From Pseudomonadota bacterium (GTDB lineage Bacteria > Bdellovibrionota_B > Oligoflexia > Oligoflexales > JAPPIL01), in contig JAPPIL010000203.1 in assembly GCA_028877195.1 (NCBI GenBank), positions 1 to 5,604 of the forward strand: a DNA stretch of 5,604 nt, in the 5' to 3' direction. The notes under the pieces are model-generated. The model made no database searches. It saw only the letters and a list, made by a program, of their open reading frames with translations, and had not been told where the DNA came from. Shown here one piece after another: positions 1 to 5,604 of this stretch. The position numbers and the translations under genes are program-made. Numbering within the stretch: the first letter of the stretch is position 1; each line of letters begins with the position of its first letter.

Positions 1-42
1 CAATAACTTGGCTGCACGGAGCAAGATGGAAGAGGGGGGAGG

Positions 43-69
43 TGCGGAGGAAGGGAACGTTCCTCCGCA
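43..69 (+). promoter_or_regulatory. Hairpin in the leader before livH
   Basis: A perfect 10-bp stem (TGCGGAGGAA at 43-52 with TTCCTCCGCA at 60-69) closes a 7-nt loop. It ends 24 nt before the livH start. No T run follows on either strand, so it is not a classical intrinsic terminator. In liv operons the binding-protein gene is often upstream of livH and needs more product than the permeases; a hairpin here could act as an RNA-processing or 3'-end-stabilising element, or a weak attenuator. That role is inference. The 5' arm also contains a Shine-Dalgarno-like GGAGG that the stem would hide. Positions 1-42 contain a purine-rich stretch and no gene that can be supported; a TAA at 4-6 could be the end of an upstream gene, but this cannot be confirmed. 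Confidence 0.6.
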
Positions 70-93
70 TACTAAAAAGGGAAAAGACACACC

Positions 94-1014
94 ATGTTTG
101 ACATTTACGTATTAGGCCAACAGGTTCTCAACGGTGTAATCCTCGGCTCAATCTATGGCTTGATTGCTGTTGGTTATACAATGGTCTATGGCATCGTCGG
201 CATGATAAACTTCGCCCATGGCGACATCTATATGATTTCAGCTTACGTTACGGCGGTGGCGTTAGCAGTGTTGATGGCGTTTGGCATCGACTCGGTATAT
301 CTGGCACTGCTACTGACGATGGTTATGGCTGTCATCATCACTGGTCTCTATGGTTGGGCAGTCGAACGAATTGCTTATCGACCGTTGCGAGGCTCACATC
401 GTCTTGCGCCGTTGATTTCAGCAATCGGTGTATCGTTGGTGCTACAGAATTACGTTCAAATCGGGCAAGGAGCACGCACCCAAGGTATTCCAACCTTGAT
501 TGAAGGTAGTTTGAGTATCGGGCAAGGGGATAGCATTATCCAAATTTCCTACACCCAGCTTCTTATCATCTTGGTTGCAGTTGCAAGTATGTGTTTATTG
601 ACGCTTGTTATCACTCGCACATCGTTAGGACGTGATTGTCGTGCTACACAACAGGATATGGTGATGGCTTCGATTTTGGGCGTGAACATCAACCGCACAA
701 TCGCTTGGGTATTCACTATCGGTGCAATGATGGCTGCTATCGCAGGTGTGTTAGTAACACTGAATTACGGCACGTTTGACTTTTATATCGGCTTTGTTAC
801 AGGTATCAAAGCTTTCACGGCTGCGGTGCTAGGAGGTATCGGCTCACTACCAGGTGCGATGCTTGGTGGGGTGCTGTTAGGGTTAAGCGAATCGCTATTC
901 TCTGGCTTCATCAACACCGACTACAAGGATGTTTTCGCATTCGCAATCTTGGTGCTGATGCTTATCTTCCGACCCAGTGGTTTATTCGGCAAGCCAGAGG
1001 TAGACAAGGTTTAG
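94..1014 (+). CDS. livH: Branched-chain amino acid ABC transporter permease LivH
   Basis: One of the two inner-membrane permeases of the high-affinity leucine/isoleucine/valine importer; with LivM it forms the transmembrane channel. The 306-residue product is nearly the length of E. coli LivH (about 308) and is hydrophobic throughout. Family hallmarks are visible: GSIYGLIAVGYTMVYGIVG near residues 18-36 followed by NFAHGD (39-44), the cytoplasmic coupling loop around RDCRATQQD (180-188) that contacts the ATPases, a glycine-rich AAVLGGIGSLPGA segment late in the protein, and the C-terminal FRPSGLFG (292-299). The ATG at 94 gives the expected N-terminus; its Shine-Dalgarno is weak (AAAAGGG, 74-83 region). 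It is the first gene of the visible operon, 8 nt before livM. The cognate binding protein is not in view, so the exact substrate range is inferred from the family. Confidence 0.96.
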   Translation: MFDIYVLGQQVLNGVILGSIYGLIAVGYTMVYGIVGMINFAHGDIYMISAYVTAVALAVLMAFGIDSVYLALLLTMVMAVIITGLYGWAVERIAYRPLRGSHRLAPLISAIGVSLVLQNYVQIGQGARTQGIPTLIEGSLSIGQGDSIIQISYTQLLIILVAVASMCLLTLVITRTSLGRDCRATQQDMVMASILGVNINRTIAWVFTIGAMMAAIAGVLVTLNYGTFDFYIGFVTGIKAFTAAVLGGIGSLPGAMLGGVLLGLSESLFSGFINTDYKDVFAFAILVLMLIFRPSGLFGKPEVDKV

Positions 1015-1022
1015 CGACAAGC

Positions 1023-2264
1023 ATGAACACAAACAAAGCTAGCGGTAACACAACCACCCGCACATATATCAAAGAATCACTCATCACTTTCGTGCTGGCG
1101 TATGTGATTTTTTTACCGATAACGGGGCTTGTGCTTAAAGGTTACGATTATCAAGCGCTGCTACATCGTCCGTTATATTTGGCGTTGAGTGTGGCACTGT
1201 TGCGTGTATGTATCGTTTGGCTGCGCGACAGGCGGATGGCGTTGCCACTGCCAACCGTGCAAATCCCTGCTGGCGTTCGCAAGCATAAGCGTTTCGGCAC
1301 TGCCCTACTGTTCGGGGTAATGCTTGCTCTTCCCTTTAGCATTGATAATTACTGGTTGACGGTCGCAATTTCAGTGTTGATTTATATATTGCTTGGCTTG
1401 GGATTGAACATCGTCGTCGGGTTGGCTGGCTTGCTAGATTTGGGCTTTGTCGCTTTCTATGCGGTTGGTGCGTATGGCTATGCTTTGGGTAGCCAATATC
1501 TTGGTATTGGGTTTTGGGCAGCGATACCTTTTGTCATCGTGCTGGCGATGTTATGCGGAATTTTGCTCGGCTTCCCTGTGTTGCGAATGCACGGCGATTA
1601 TCTTGCCATTGTAACACTTGGGTTCGGTGAAATAATTCGCTTGGTTTTGAATAATTGGCTTGATTTTACAGGTGGCCCCAACGGTGTTGCCGCCCCACCG
1701 CCGACGCTCTTCGGGATGGAATTTGCTCATACCGCCACCCAAGGCGGTAGACCGTTTCACGAGTTATGGGGGTTAGAATACGGTAGTTCGCATCGTTATA
1801 TTTTTATTTACTTGCTGTTGTTAGCGACAGTGGCACTGGCACTGTTGTTTGTCAATCGCTTGCGTCAGATGCCGCTTGGCAGGTCGTGGGAAGCACTGCG
1901 TGAAAACGAAATCGCTTGCCGCTCGCTCGGCTTGAACCATGTTGCGATCAAGTTATCGGCTTTCAGTCTAGGTGCGATGATTGGTGGTGTTGCGGGGATT
2001 TTCTTTGCGGCTTATCAGGGTTTTATCAACCCAAGTTCGTTTACATTCTTTGAATCGGCATTGATACTATGCATCGTCGTGTTAGGCGGTAGTGGCTCAA
2101 CGATTGGTGTCGTGCTGGCAGCGACGGTGATTACTCTGTTGCCAGAGGTGTTGCGCGACTTTGCTGATTTTCGGATATTGATCTTTGGTATCGTTATGGT
2201 GGTAATGATGATTTGGCGACCGCGTGGTTTCGTTACTGCCAAACGCCAACGCTTTGAAAGGTGA
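1023..2264 (+). CDS. livM: Branched-chain amino acid ABC transporter permease LivM
   Basis: Second permease of the importer, partner of LivH in the inner membrane. At 413 residues it is the long E. coli-like form (E. coli about 425). Residues 1 to about 95 form the extra N-terminal region seen in such LivM proteins (DUF3382-like), with hydrophobic segments near 19-40 and 48-66 and a basic stretch KHKR near 87-90. The conserved permease core follows: GLGLNIVVGLAGLLDLGFVA (125-144) with FYAVGAYGYAL after it, the ATPase-coupling loop WEALRENEIACRSLG (289-303), then FINPSSFTFFES, VVLGGSGSTIGVVLAA, and a C-terminal IWRPRGF. The ATG at 1023 lies 8 nt after the livH stop, with AAGG at 1006-1009 as a distant ribosome site; coupling to livH translation is likely. 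The livG start lies 7 nt after its stop. Confidence 0.96.
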   Translation: MNTNKASGNTTTRTYIKESLITFVLAYVIFLPITGLVLKGYDYQALLHRPLYLALSVALLRVCIVWLRDRRMALPLPTVQIPAGVRKHKRFGTALLFGVMLALPFSIDNYWLTVAISVLIYILLGLGLNIVVGLAGLLDLGFVAFYAVGAYGYALGSQYLGIGFWAAIPFVIVLAMLCGILLGFPVLRMHGDYLAIVTLGFGEIIRLVLNNWLDFTGGPNGVAAPPPTLFGMEFAHTATQGGRPFHELWGLEYGSSHRYIFIYLLLLATVALALLFVNRLRQMPLGRSWEALRENEIACRSLGLNHVAIKLSAFSLGAMIGGVAGIFFAAYQGFINPSSFTFFESALILCIVVLGGSGSTIGVVLAATVITLLPEVLRDFADFRILIFGIVMVVMMIWRPRGFVTAKRQRFER

Positions 2265-2271
2265 AAGTTGC

Positions 2272-3162
2272 GTGTCTGATTCTATCTTGACCGTTAACAA
2301 TTTAAGCATGGCTTTCGGTGGTTTGATCGCACTTGATAAAATTAACCTCCATGTTGCCCCTAATGCTATTACTGCCCTCATCGGCCCTAACGGCGCGGGT
2401 AAGACCACTTTGTTCAACTGTTTGACTGGTTTCTATGTGCCAACGGCGGGGAGCATGACATTTAAACCTGCGGGAACTGGTGAGGTAGATTTGGTGATGC
2501 TGTTGGGTAGTGGCTGGCAACGGCAGGATATGTATTCGCCGCGGCGTTGTGGGCGCAGGCTGTATTACAAACTGTTCGGTGGCACGCATCAAATCGTGCG
2601 GCGTGGCATTACACGTACATTTCAAAACACGCGCCTGTTTATGGGGATGACGGCGATGGAAAACCTCCTTGTCGCCCAGCATCGGATGATTAGCCCATTG
2701 CCATTATCTGGTTTGGTGCGTTTGCCTTCGTATCGGCGAGCAGAACGTAGTGCGATCGAATTAGCTTATCGTTATCTTGATGAGTTTGGTTTGGGGGGCG
2801 TGGCTAATCGTTTGGCAAAGGAACTTCCCTACGGACAACAGAAGAAGCTTGAGATAATTAGAGCACTATGCACGAACCCCCAGTTTCTATGCCTCGATGA
2901 ACCAGCGGCGGGTTTGAATAGCGCCGAGACTAAAGAATTGGCGGCGATGATTCGCAACATCAAAAACAAAATGGGAGTAACAATTTTTATCATTGAGCAT
3001 GACATGTCTCTAGTGATGCCGATTTCCGATCAGGTTATCGTCCTTGATTCGGGGGTGGTAATCGCTATGGGCACACCAGCGCAAGTGAGCAAAGACCCGC
3101 AAGTTTTAGAGGCTTACCTTGGTTCAGACTACGACCAAAAACATGCTGGCGACGATGCCTAG
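2272..3162 (+). CDS. livG: Branched-chain amino acid ABC transporter ATPase LivG, with an inserted segment
   Basis: One of two cytoplasmic ATPases that power LivHM. I chose the GTG at 2272 (296 residues) because the N-terminus SILTVNNLSMAFGG then matches the family, and AAAGG at 2257-2261 sits 10 nt upstream; the frame stays open upstream to a GTG at 2224, but that would overlap livM and add unlike sequence. ABC motifs are complete: Walker A GPNGAGKTT (38-46), Q-loop in RTFQ (Q118), signature LPYGQ (185-189, the LivG-type variant), Walker B FLCLD plus catalytic E210, and switch His243 in IIEHD. The stretch between GSMTF (60-64) and GITRTFQ (112-118) is about 30 residues longer than in E. coli LivG and contains a basic patch RRCGRR (91-96). 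The end overlaps livF by 8 nt. Confidence 0.95.
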   Translation: MSDSILTVNNLSMAFGGLIALDKINLHVAPNAITALIGPNGAGKTTLFNCLTGFYVPTAGSMTFKPAGTGEVDLVMLLGSGWQRQDMYSPRRCGRRLYYKLFGGTHQIVRRGITRTFQNTRLFMGMTAMENLLVAQHRMISPLPLSGLVRLPSYRRAERSAIELAYRYLDEFGLGGVANRLAKELPYGQQKKLEIIRALCTNPQFLCLDEPAAGLNSAETKELAAMIRNIKNKMGVTIFIIEHDMSLVMPISDQVIVLDSGVVIAMGTPAQVSKDPQVLEAYLGSDYDQKHAGDDA

Positions 3163-3856
3163 CAAACTGTTGAATATCGTCAATGCCTGCGCTTACTACG
3201 GGCAGATTCAAGCGCTACATGATGTATCGCTGTATGTTAGCGCTGGGGAGGTTGTAACACTAATCGGTGCAAACGGTGCGGGCAAATCAACGTTGATGAT
3301 GGCGATTTTCGGTTATCCGCATTTGCGTTCAGGTCAGGTGTTTATCGGCGATGTTGAGGTAACGAATCTCGCTGCCCATAAGTTAGCGACAATGGGGGTA
3401 ACACTCGTGCCTGAAGGGAGGCGTATCTTTCCGCAGATGACTGTGTATGAGAATCTGCTGACAGGCACGACAACACAGCTTGATGTTGCGACACTGGCGC
3501 GAGTTTACGATACGTTCCCTGTGTTAGCTAGCCGCAAGCATCAACGTGCTGGCACTCTATCTGGCGGTGAACAACAGATGCTGGCGATTGGTCGGGGGCT
3601 AATGTCAAACCCACGTCTGCTGTTGTTAGATGAACCGTCGCTTGGATTAGCACCTTTGGTAATCAAACAGATATTTGCGGTGCTTGCCAAAATTGCGGCG
3701 GCAGGGACGACCATCTTTTTGGTTGAACAGAACGCTAGTGTTGCGCTTAAGTTTGCGCAGCGCGGCTATGTGTTGGTCAATGGCAAGATTGAACTGGCTG
3801 GCGACTGCGACACACTTATGCATGATGATACGGTGCGACAGGCTTATCTTGGCTAG
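3155..3856 (+). CDS. livF: Branched-chain amino acid ABC transporter ATPase LivF
   Basis: Second cytoplasmic ATPase of the importer; it pairs with LivG to hydrolyse ATP during uptake. The ATG at 3155 gives 233 residues, the normal LivF length (E. coli about 237), and overlaps the livG stop by 8 nt, pointing to translational coupling. In-frame ATGs at 3119 and 3143 would only add unconserved residues inside livG. Motifs: aromatic A-loop YYG (14-16), Walker A GANGAGKST (38-46), the LivF-typical VPEGRRIFPQMTVYENL (85-101) with Glu in place of the Q-loop Gln, signature LSGGE (135-139), Walker B LLLLD with E160, and VEQN (190-193), where Gln replaces the switch His as is usual in LivF. It is the last liv gene; no hairpin terminator is evident after its stop. 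Confidence 0.96.
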   Translation: MPSKLLNIVNACAYYGQIQALHDVSLYVSAGEVVTLIGANGAGKSTLMMAIFGYPHLRSGQVFIGDVEVTNLAAHKLATMGVTLVPEGRRIFPQMTVYENLLTGTTTQLDVATLARVYDTFPVLASRKHQRAGTLSGGEQQMLAIGRGLMSNPRLLLLDEPSLGLAPLVIKQIFAVLAKIAAAGTTIFLVEQNASVALKFAQRGYVLVNGKIELAGDCDTLMHDDTVRQAYLG

Positions 3857-3946
3857 ATATGTTCACGCATCTCCGCACTGACCATCATGCAGGTGCTATC
3901 GGCAGGACAGAGGGTAATATGTAGGCATCTATCTACAGGTAGGCGG

Positions 3947-3976
3947 TTGACTTTAATCTTGTGGTCAAGGTATGAA
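3947..3976 (+). promoter_or_regulatory. Candidate sigma70 promoter for the two downstream genes
   Basis: TTGACT (3947-3952, five of six matches to the -35 consensus) is followed after 18 nt by TATGAA (3971-3976, four of six to the -10). Transcription would start near 3983, giving a very short leader of roughly 18 nt before the ATG at 4001, with the ribosome site inside it. The -35 also forms one arm of an inverted repeat, TTGAC (3947-3951) and GTCAA (3964-3968) separated by 12 nt, which could be a regulator site over the promoter. The rest of the 144-nt gap after livF (3857-4000) shows only a weak 5-bp inverted repeat (3920-3924 with 3933-3937) and no terminator, so liv readthrough may also feed these genes. 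Confidence 0.5.
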
Positions 3977-3991
3977 TGTGCGTCAACTTGT

Positions 3992-3997
3992 GGAGGT
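3992..3997 (+). promoter_or_regulatory. Strong ribosome binding site setting the start at 4001
   Basis: GGAGGT here is the best Shine-Dalgarno match before any gene in the window. It lies 3-4 nt from the ATG at 4001, which is slightly close but workable. It decides the start against an in-frame ATG at 3887, which has no ribosome site and would read through the candidate promoter. Confidence 0.65.
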
Positions 3998-4000
3998 AGC

Positions 4001-4582
4001 ATGTTTCCTAGAGATAGGCTGTTTCAATCTCAACTAGCAAGGACTTACCGATTGTTGGCGTTGGTTATCTTTGTTTTTCACGGTGGTTTGCTGGTAGCAG
4101 CGGGCAATTCTGATTTGTTGGGGCAGAGGCAAGCGGTAAACAACCAATACTGTTTTTATCAGGAGACTGATGCTGGCTATAGGCTTTTGACTCCACACTC
4201 GTTGGCAAGGGACGATCTCCTTGCTGCAGCTCGCTCTGAATCTGTGAATATGAGTAAAGCGTTTAACTTTGTGAGTTGGGCGATCTTTCCTGCGGGTGTG
4301 GCATGTGGTAGCACAGGACTGATGTGGTTAGGGATGAGGAAGATGAGGAAGAGGTTTGGTCATGCGGTGCTCTTGTCTTGCGCAGCCGTGGCAGCTCTTG
4401 CCATTAGTGCCAAGCATGCGATTGCCGAGGAAGATGCTGGTCTTCAGCAAGCGTTAGATACGCTGTTAGCTGGTGAACAGCAGCCTAATAGGTATCGTAA
4501 TGAATTGTTGCGGGTGATGCAGTGGCTTGGTTCAGATAATTATGTGGTTTGCCCTCCCCAACCTGATAACTCACCCAGTTAG
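4001..4582 (+). CDS. Unrecognised three-segment membrane protein
   Basis: I do not recognise this 193-residue protein. Three hydrophobic segments are visible: about 17-35, 90-111 and 121-142. Positive residues at the N-terminus (R4, R6, R14, R17) and between segments 2 and 3 (RKMRKR, 113-118) predict N-terminus inside, a periplasmic loop at 36-89, and a periplasmic C-terminal tail at 143-193. The tail is polar and partly helical-looking (EEDAGLQQALDTLLAGEQQ) and ends in a proline-rich stretch. Cysteines are at 51, 102, 127 and 184; C51 and C184 would both be periplasmic. Residues 112-142 look like a Sec signal peptide (basic start, hydrophobic core, A-I-A before E143), so the tail might be released, or the gene may join two former ones. 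Start chosen by the GGAGGT at 3992-3997. The protease gene starts 13 nt after the stop, so the two are probably cotranscribed. Real coding status is likely but unproven. Confidence 0.68.
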   Translation: MFPRDRLFQSQLARTYRLLALVIFVFHGGLLVAAGNSDLLGQRQAVNNQYCFYQETDAGYRLLTPHSLARDDLLAAARSESVNMSKAFNFVSWAIFPAGVACGSTGLMWLGMRKMRKRFGHAVLLSCAAVAALAISAKHAIAEEDAGLQQALDTLLAGEQQPNRYRNELLRVMQWLGSDNYVVCPPQPDNSPS

Positions 4583-4595
4583 GTTAGCACAGCAA

Positions 4596-5489
4596 ATGCT
4601 TAAGAGTATATTTAGCGGATGTTTGTTATGTGTGTTAACAAGCCTAGCTTGTGCTGAATTACCGTCGTCAAAACTACAACTCATCGGCTACGATGTTCAT
4701 CCTCGTGATCCCTTACGGCGCTACAGTGTGGACATTGCCCTATGGGTCAAACATGGTGGTGAAACCCGTTACTCAAGATGTTCGGGGACATTGCTTACAT
4801 CACAGCTAGTCCTTACGGCTGCACATTGCATGGTCGGCACGCAGGCAGCACTAGTCAAACATCATAGCCATAATGGTATTACTGCCCAGCCAGTAGTTGC
4901 TTACGTTCATCCACCTTCATATACGAAGGCAGCATCGACGATTTCCTTCATAAGTTGGGGAGCAGGGCGAGTTGTTTTACAAACACTCGTCAAACCGTTT
5001 ATTAGCAACGCCCGTGCTGCGCTTAAAGACTTGGCGATACTTGCTGTCGCAAAACCATTGCAGCTACCCTATGCCCTAGATTATCTTCGTCCTGCAACCC
5101 TTGTTAACCTTGATGACCAACGTGTTACCCTTGTTGGTTTTGGGGTAGGCACGCATAGGATGAAGGGTGGAATTCTGCGCAAAGCACGTGTGCCTGTGCA
5201 CCATGACCCAGAGTTTTCAGATGTGTTGGAGTTCAATAGTTTCCTCAATCGCATCAACTTCGGCGACTCTGGTGGCGGTGTCTGGTGGTATGACCGTGAT
5301 AATAGACTTAATCTCGTCGGTGTGCATGCGATGGCTGTGCCGTTGTTTTATTTTCATTATTTTGCTGTTGATATTCGCCACCATCATGACTGGATAACGA
5401 GTGCTATACATTATCTACAGGATAAATCCCCGCCCAGTGCCGATATGGAAAAGGTTTATATAACTGCACCTCAAGCCAAATCGCACTGA
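4596..5489 (+). CDS. Secreted trypsin-fold (S1 family) serine protease
   Basis: Predicted exported serine endopeptidase, 297 residues. Residues 1-20 form a Sec signal peptide (K3, hydrophobic core, A-C-A before E21); the cysteine is not in a proper lipobox. The catalytic triad is intact: His77 in LTAAHC, Asp145 in DLAIL, Ser225 in GDSGGG. C62 (CSGTLL) and C78 match the conserved disulphide flanking the active-site His. LIGYD (29-33) resembles the IVGG start of activated S1 enzymes, so residues 21-28 may be a short propeptide. GDSGGG replaces the usual GDSGGP, the Cys normally three residues before the GDSGG motif is absent (N221), and by simple counting the specificity position 189 is Arg219 rather than trypsin's Asp. 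HHH occurs at 262-264, followed by the family's final W-I helix (266-267). I chose ATG 4596 because it gives the signal peptide and clears the upstream gene; the frame extends back to 4527 inside that gene. The ribosome site is weak (AGGT, 4581-4584). Substrate unknown. Confidence 0.87.
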   Translation: MLKSIFSGCLLCVLTSLACAELPSSKLQLIGYDVHPRDPLRRYSVDIALWVKHGGETRYSRCSGTLLTSQLVLTAAHCMVGTQAALVKHHSHNGITAQPVVAYVHPPSYTKAASTISFISWGAGRVVLQTLVKPFISNARAALKDLAILAVAKPLQLPYALDYLRPATLVNLDDQRVTLVGFGVGTHRMKGGILRKARVPVHHDPEFSDVLEFNSFLNRINFGDSGGGVWWYDRDNRLNLVGVHAMAVPLFYFHYFAVDIRHHHDWITSAIHYLQDKSPPSADMEKVYITAPQAKSH

Positions 5490-5497
5490 AAAATAAG

Positions 5498-5521
5498 CCC
5501 CCTCCTCATATGAGGAGGGGG
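5498..5521. terminator. GC-rich perfect palindrome, likely terminator
   Basis: A perfect 24-bp palindrome (arms CCCCCTCCTCAT and ATGAGGAGGGGG) begins 9 nt after the protease stop. It can fold into a stem of about 10 bp with an ATAT loop. The T-rich tract expected of an intrinsic terminator is on the minus-strand side (A5489-A5493, read as TTTTT, one to a few bases off the stem); on the + strand only GGAAAG follows. It therefore fits best as a terminator for a convergent gene beyond the window, or as a bidirectional one that also ends the protease transcript. Confidence 0.6.
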
Positions 5522-5561
5522 GAAAGCCGACTTTGTTGCATAACTAACATCTTTTTAGTAT

Positions 5562-5604
<43 letters not shown>

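Noticed and set aside
2097..2417. 106-codon minus-strand open frame across the livM/livG junction
   Set aside because: It is antisense to two well-supported genes and has no recognisable domain or clear ribosome site.
2302..2682. 126-codon minus-strand open frame
   Set aside because: It lies wholly opposite livG, which has intact ABC motifs, and its translation shows no recognisable motif; it is a shadow.
3675..3881. 68-codon + strand frame at the end of livF
   Set aside because: It overlaps the conserved C-terminal part of livF in another frame and resembles nothing.
3857..3946. Intrinsic terminator after livF
   Set aside because: Only a 5-bp inverted repeat without a T run was found.
3887..4000. 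38-residue N-terminal extension of the membrane protein from ATG 3887
   Set aside because: It has no ribosome site, unremarkable sequence, and would span the candidate promoter; GGAGGT favours 4001.
4527..4595. Longer start for the serine protease
   Set aside because: It would overlap the upstream gene by 56 nt and bury the signal peptide behind 23 extra residues; ATG 4596 is better.
4596..4655. Lipoprotein signal peptide on the protease
   Set aside because: The residues before Cys19 (S-L-A) do not fit a lipobox, while A-C-A fits signal peptidase I.

Overview
The window looks like a proteobacterial chromosome fragment of moderate GC content. The E. coli-style LivM (413 residues, with a long extra N-terminal region) and the order permease, permease, ATPase, ATPase favour a gamma- or betaproteobacterium; the genus cannot be read from this sequence. 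All real genes are on the + strand.

Region 1 (1-93) is intergenic, with a purine-rich stretch and a strong hairpin just before the first gene. Region 2 (94-3856) is livH-livM-livG-livF, four tightly packed genes for the membrane and ATPase parts of a high-affinity branched-chain amino acid ABC importer: two permeases (LivH, LivM) and two ATPases (LivG, LivF). The periplasmic binding protein (LivJ/LivK) is not in the window and may lie upstream. Gaps are 8 and 7 nt, and livG/livF overlap by 8 nt, so this is almost certainly one transcript. LivG carries an extra segment of about 30 residues.

Region 3 (3857-5489) starts with a 144-nt gap holding a plausible sigma70 promoter and a strong Shine-Dalgarno site. 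These precede a two-gene unit: an unrecognised 193-residue protein with three predicted membrane segments, then, 13 nt later, a secreted S1 (trypsin-fold) serine protease with an intact His/Asp/Ser triad. The predicted topology puts the C-terminal tail of the membrane protein in the periplasm, where the protease is exported, so a functional pairing is possible but is inference only.

Region 4 (5490-5604) has a perfect 24-bp GC-rich palindrome (likely terminator), a short AT-rich stretch and a final run of 43 G. The G run probably marks a sequencing or assembly end rather than biology. The liv region is ordinary. The membrane-protein/protease pair is the only part that might be undescribed, and nothing here proves a new system.
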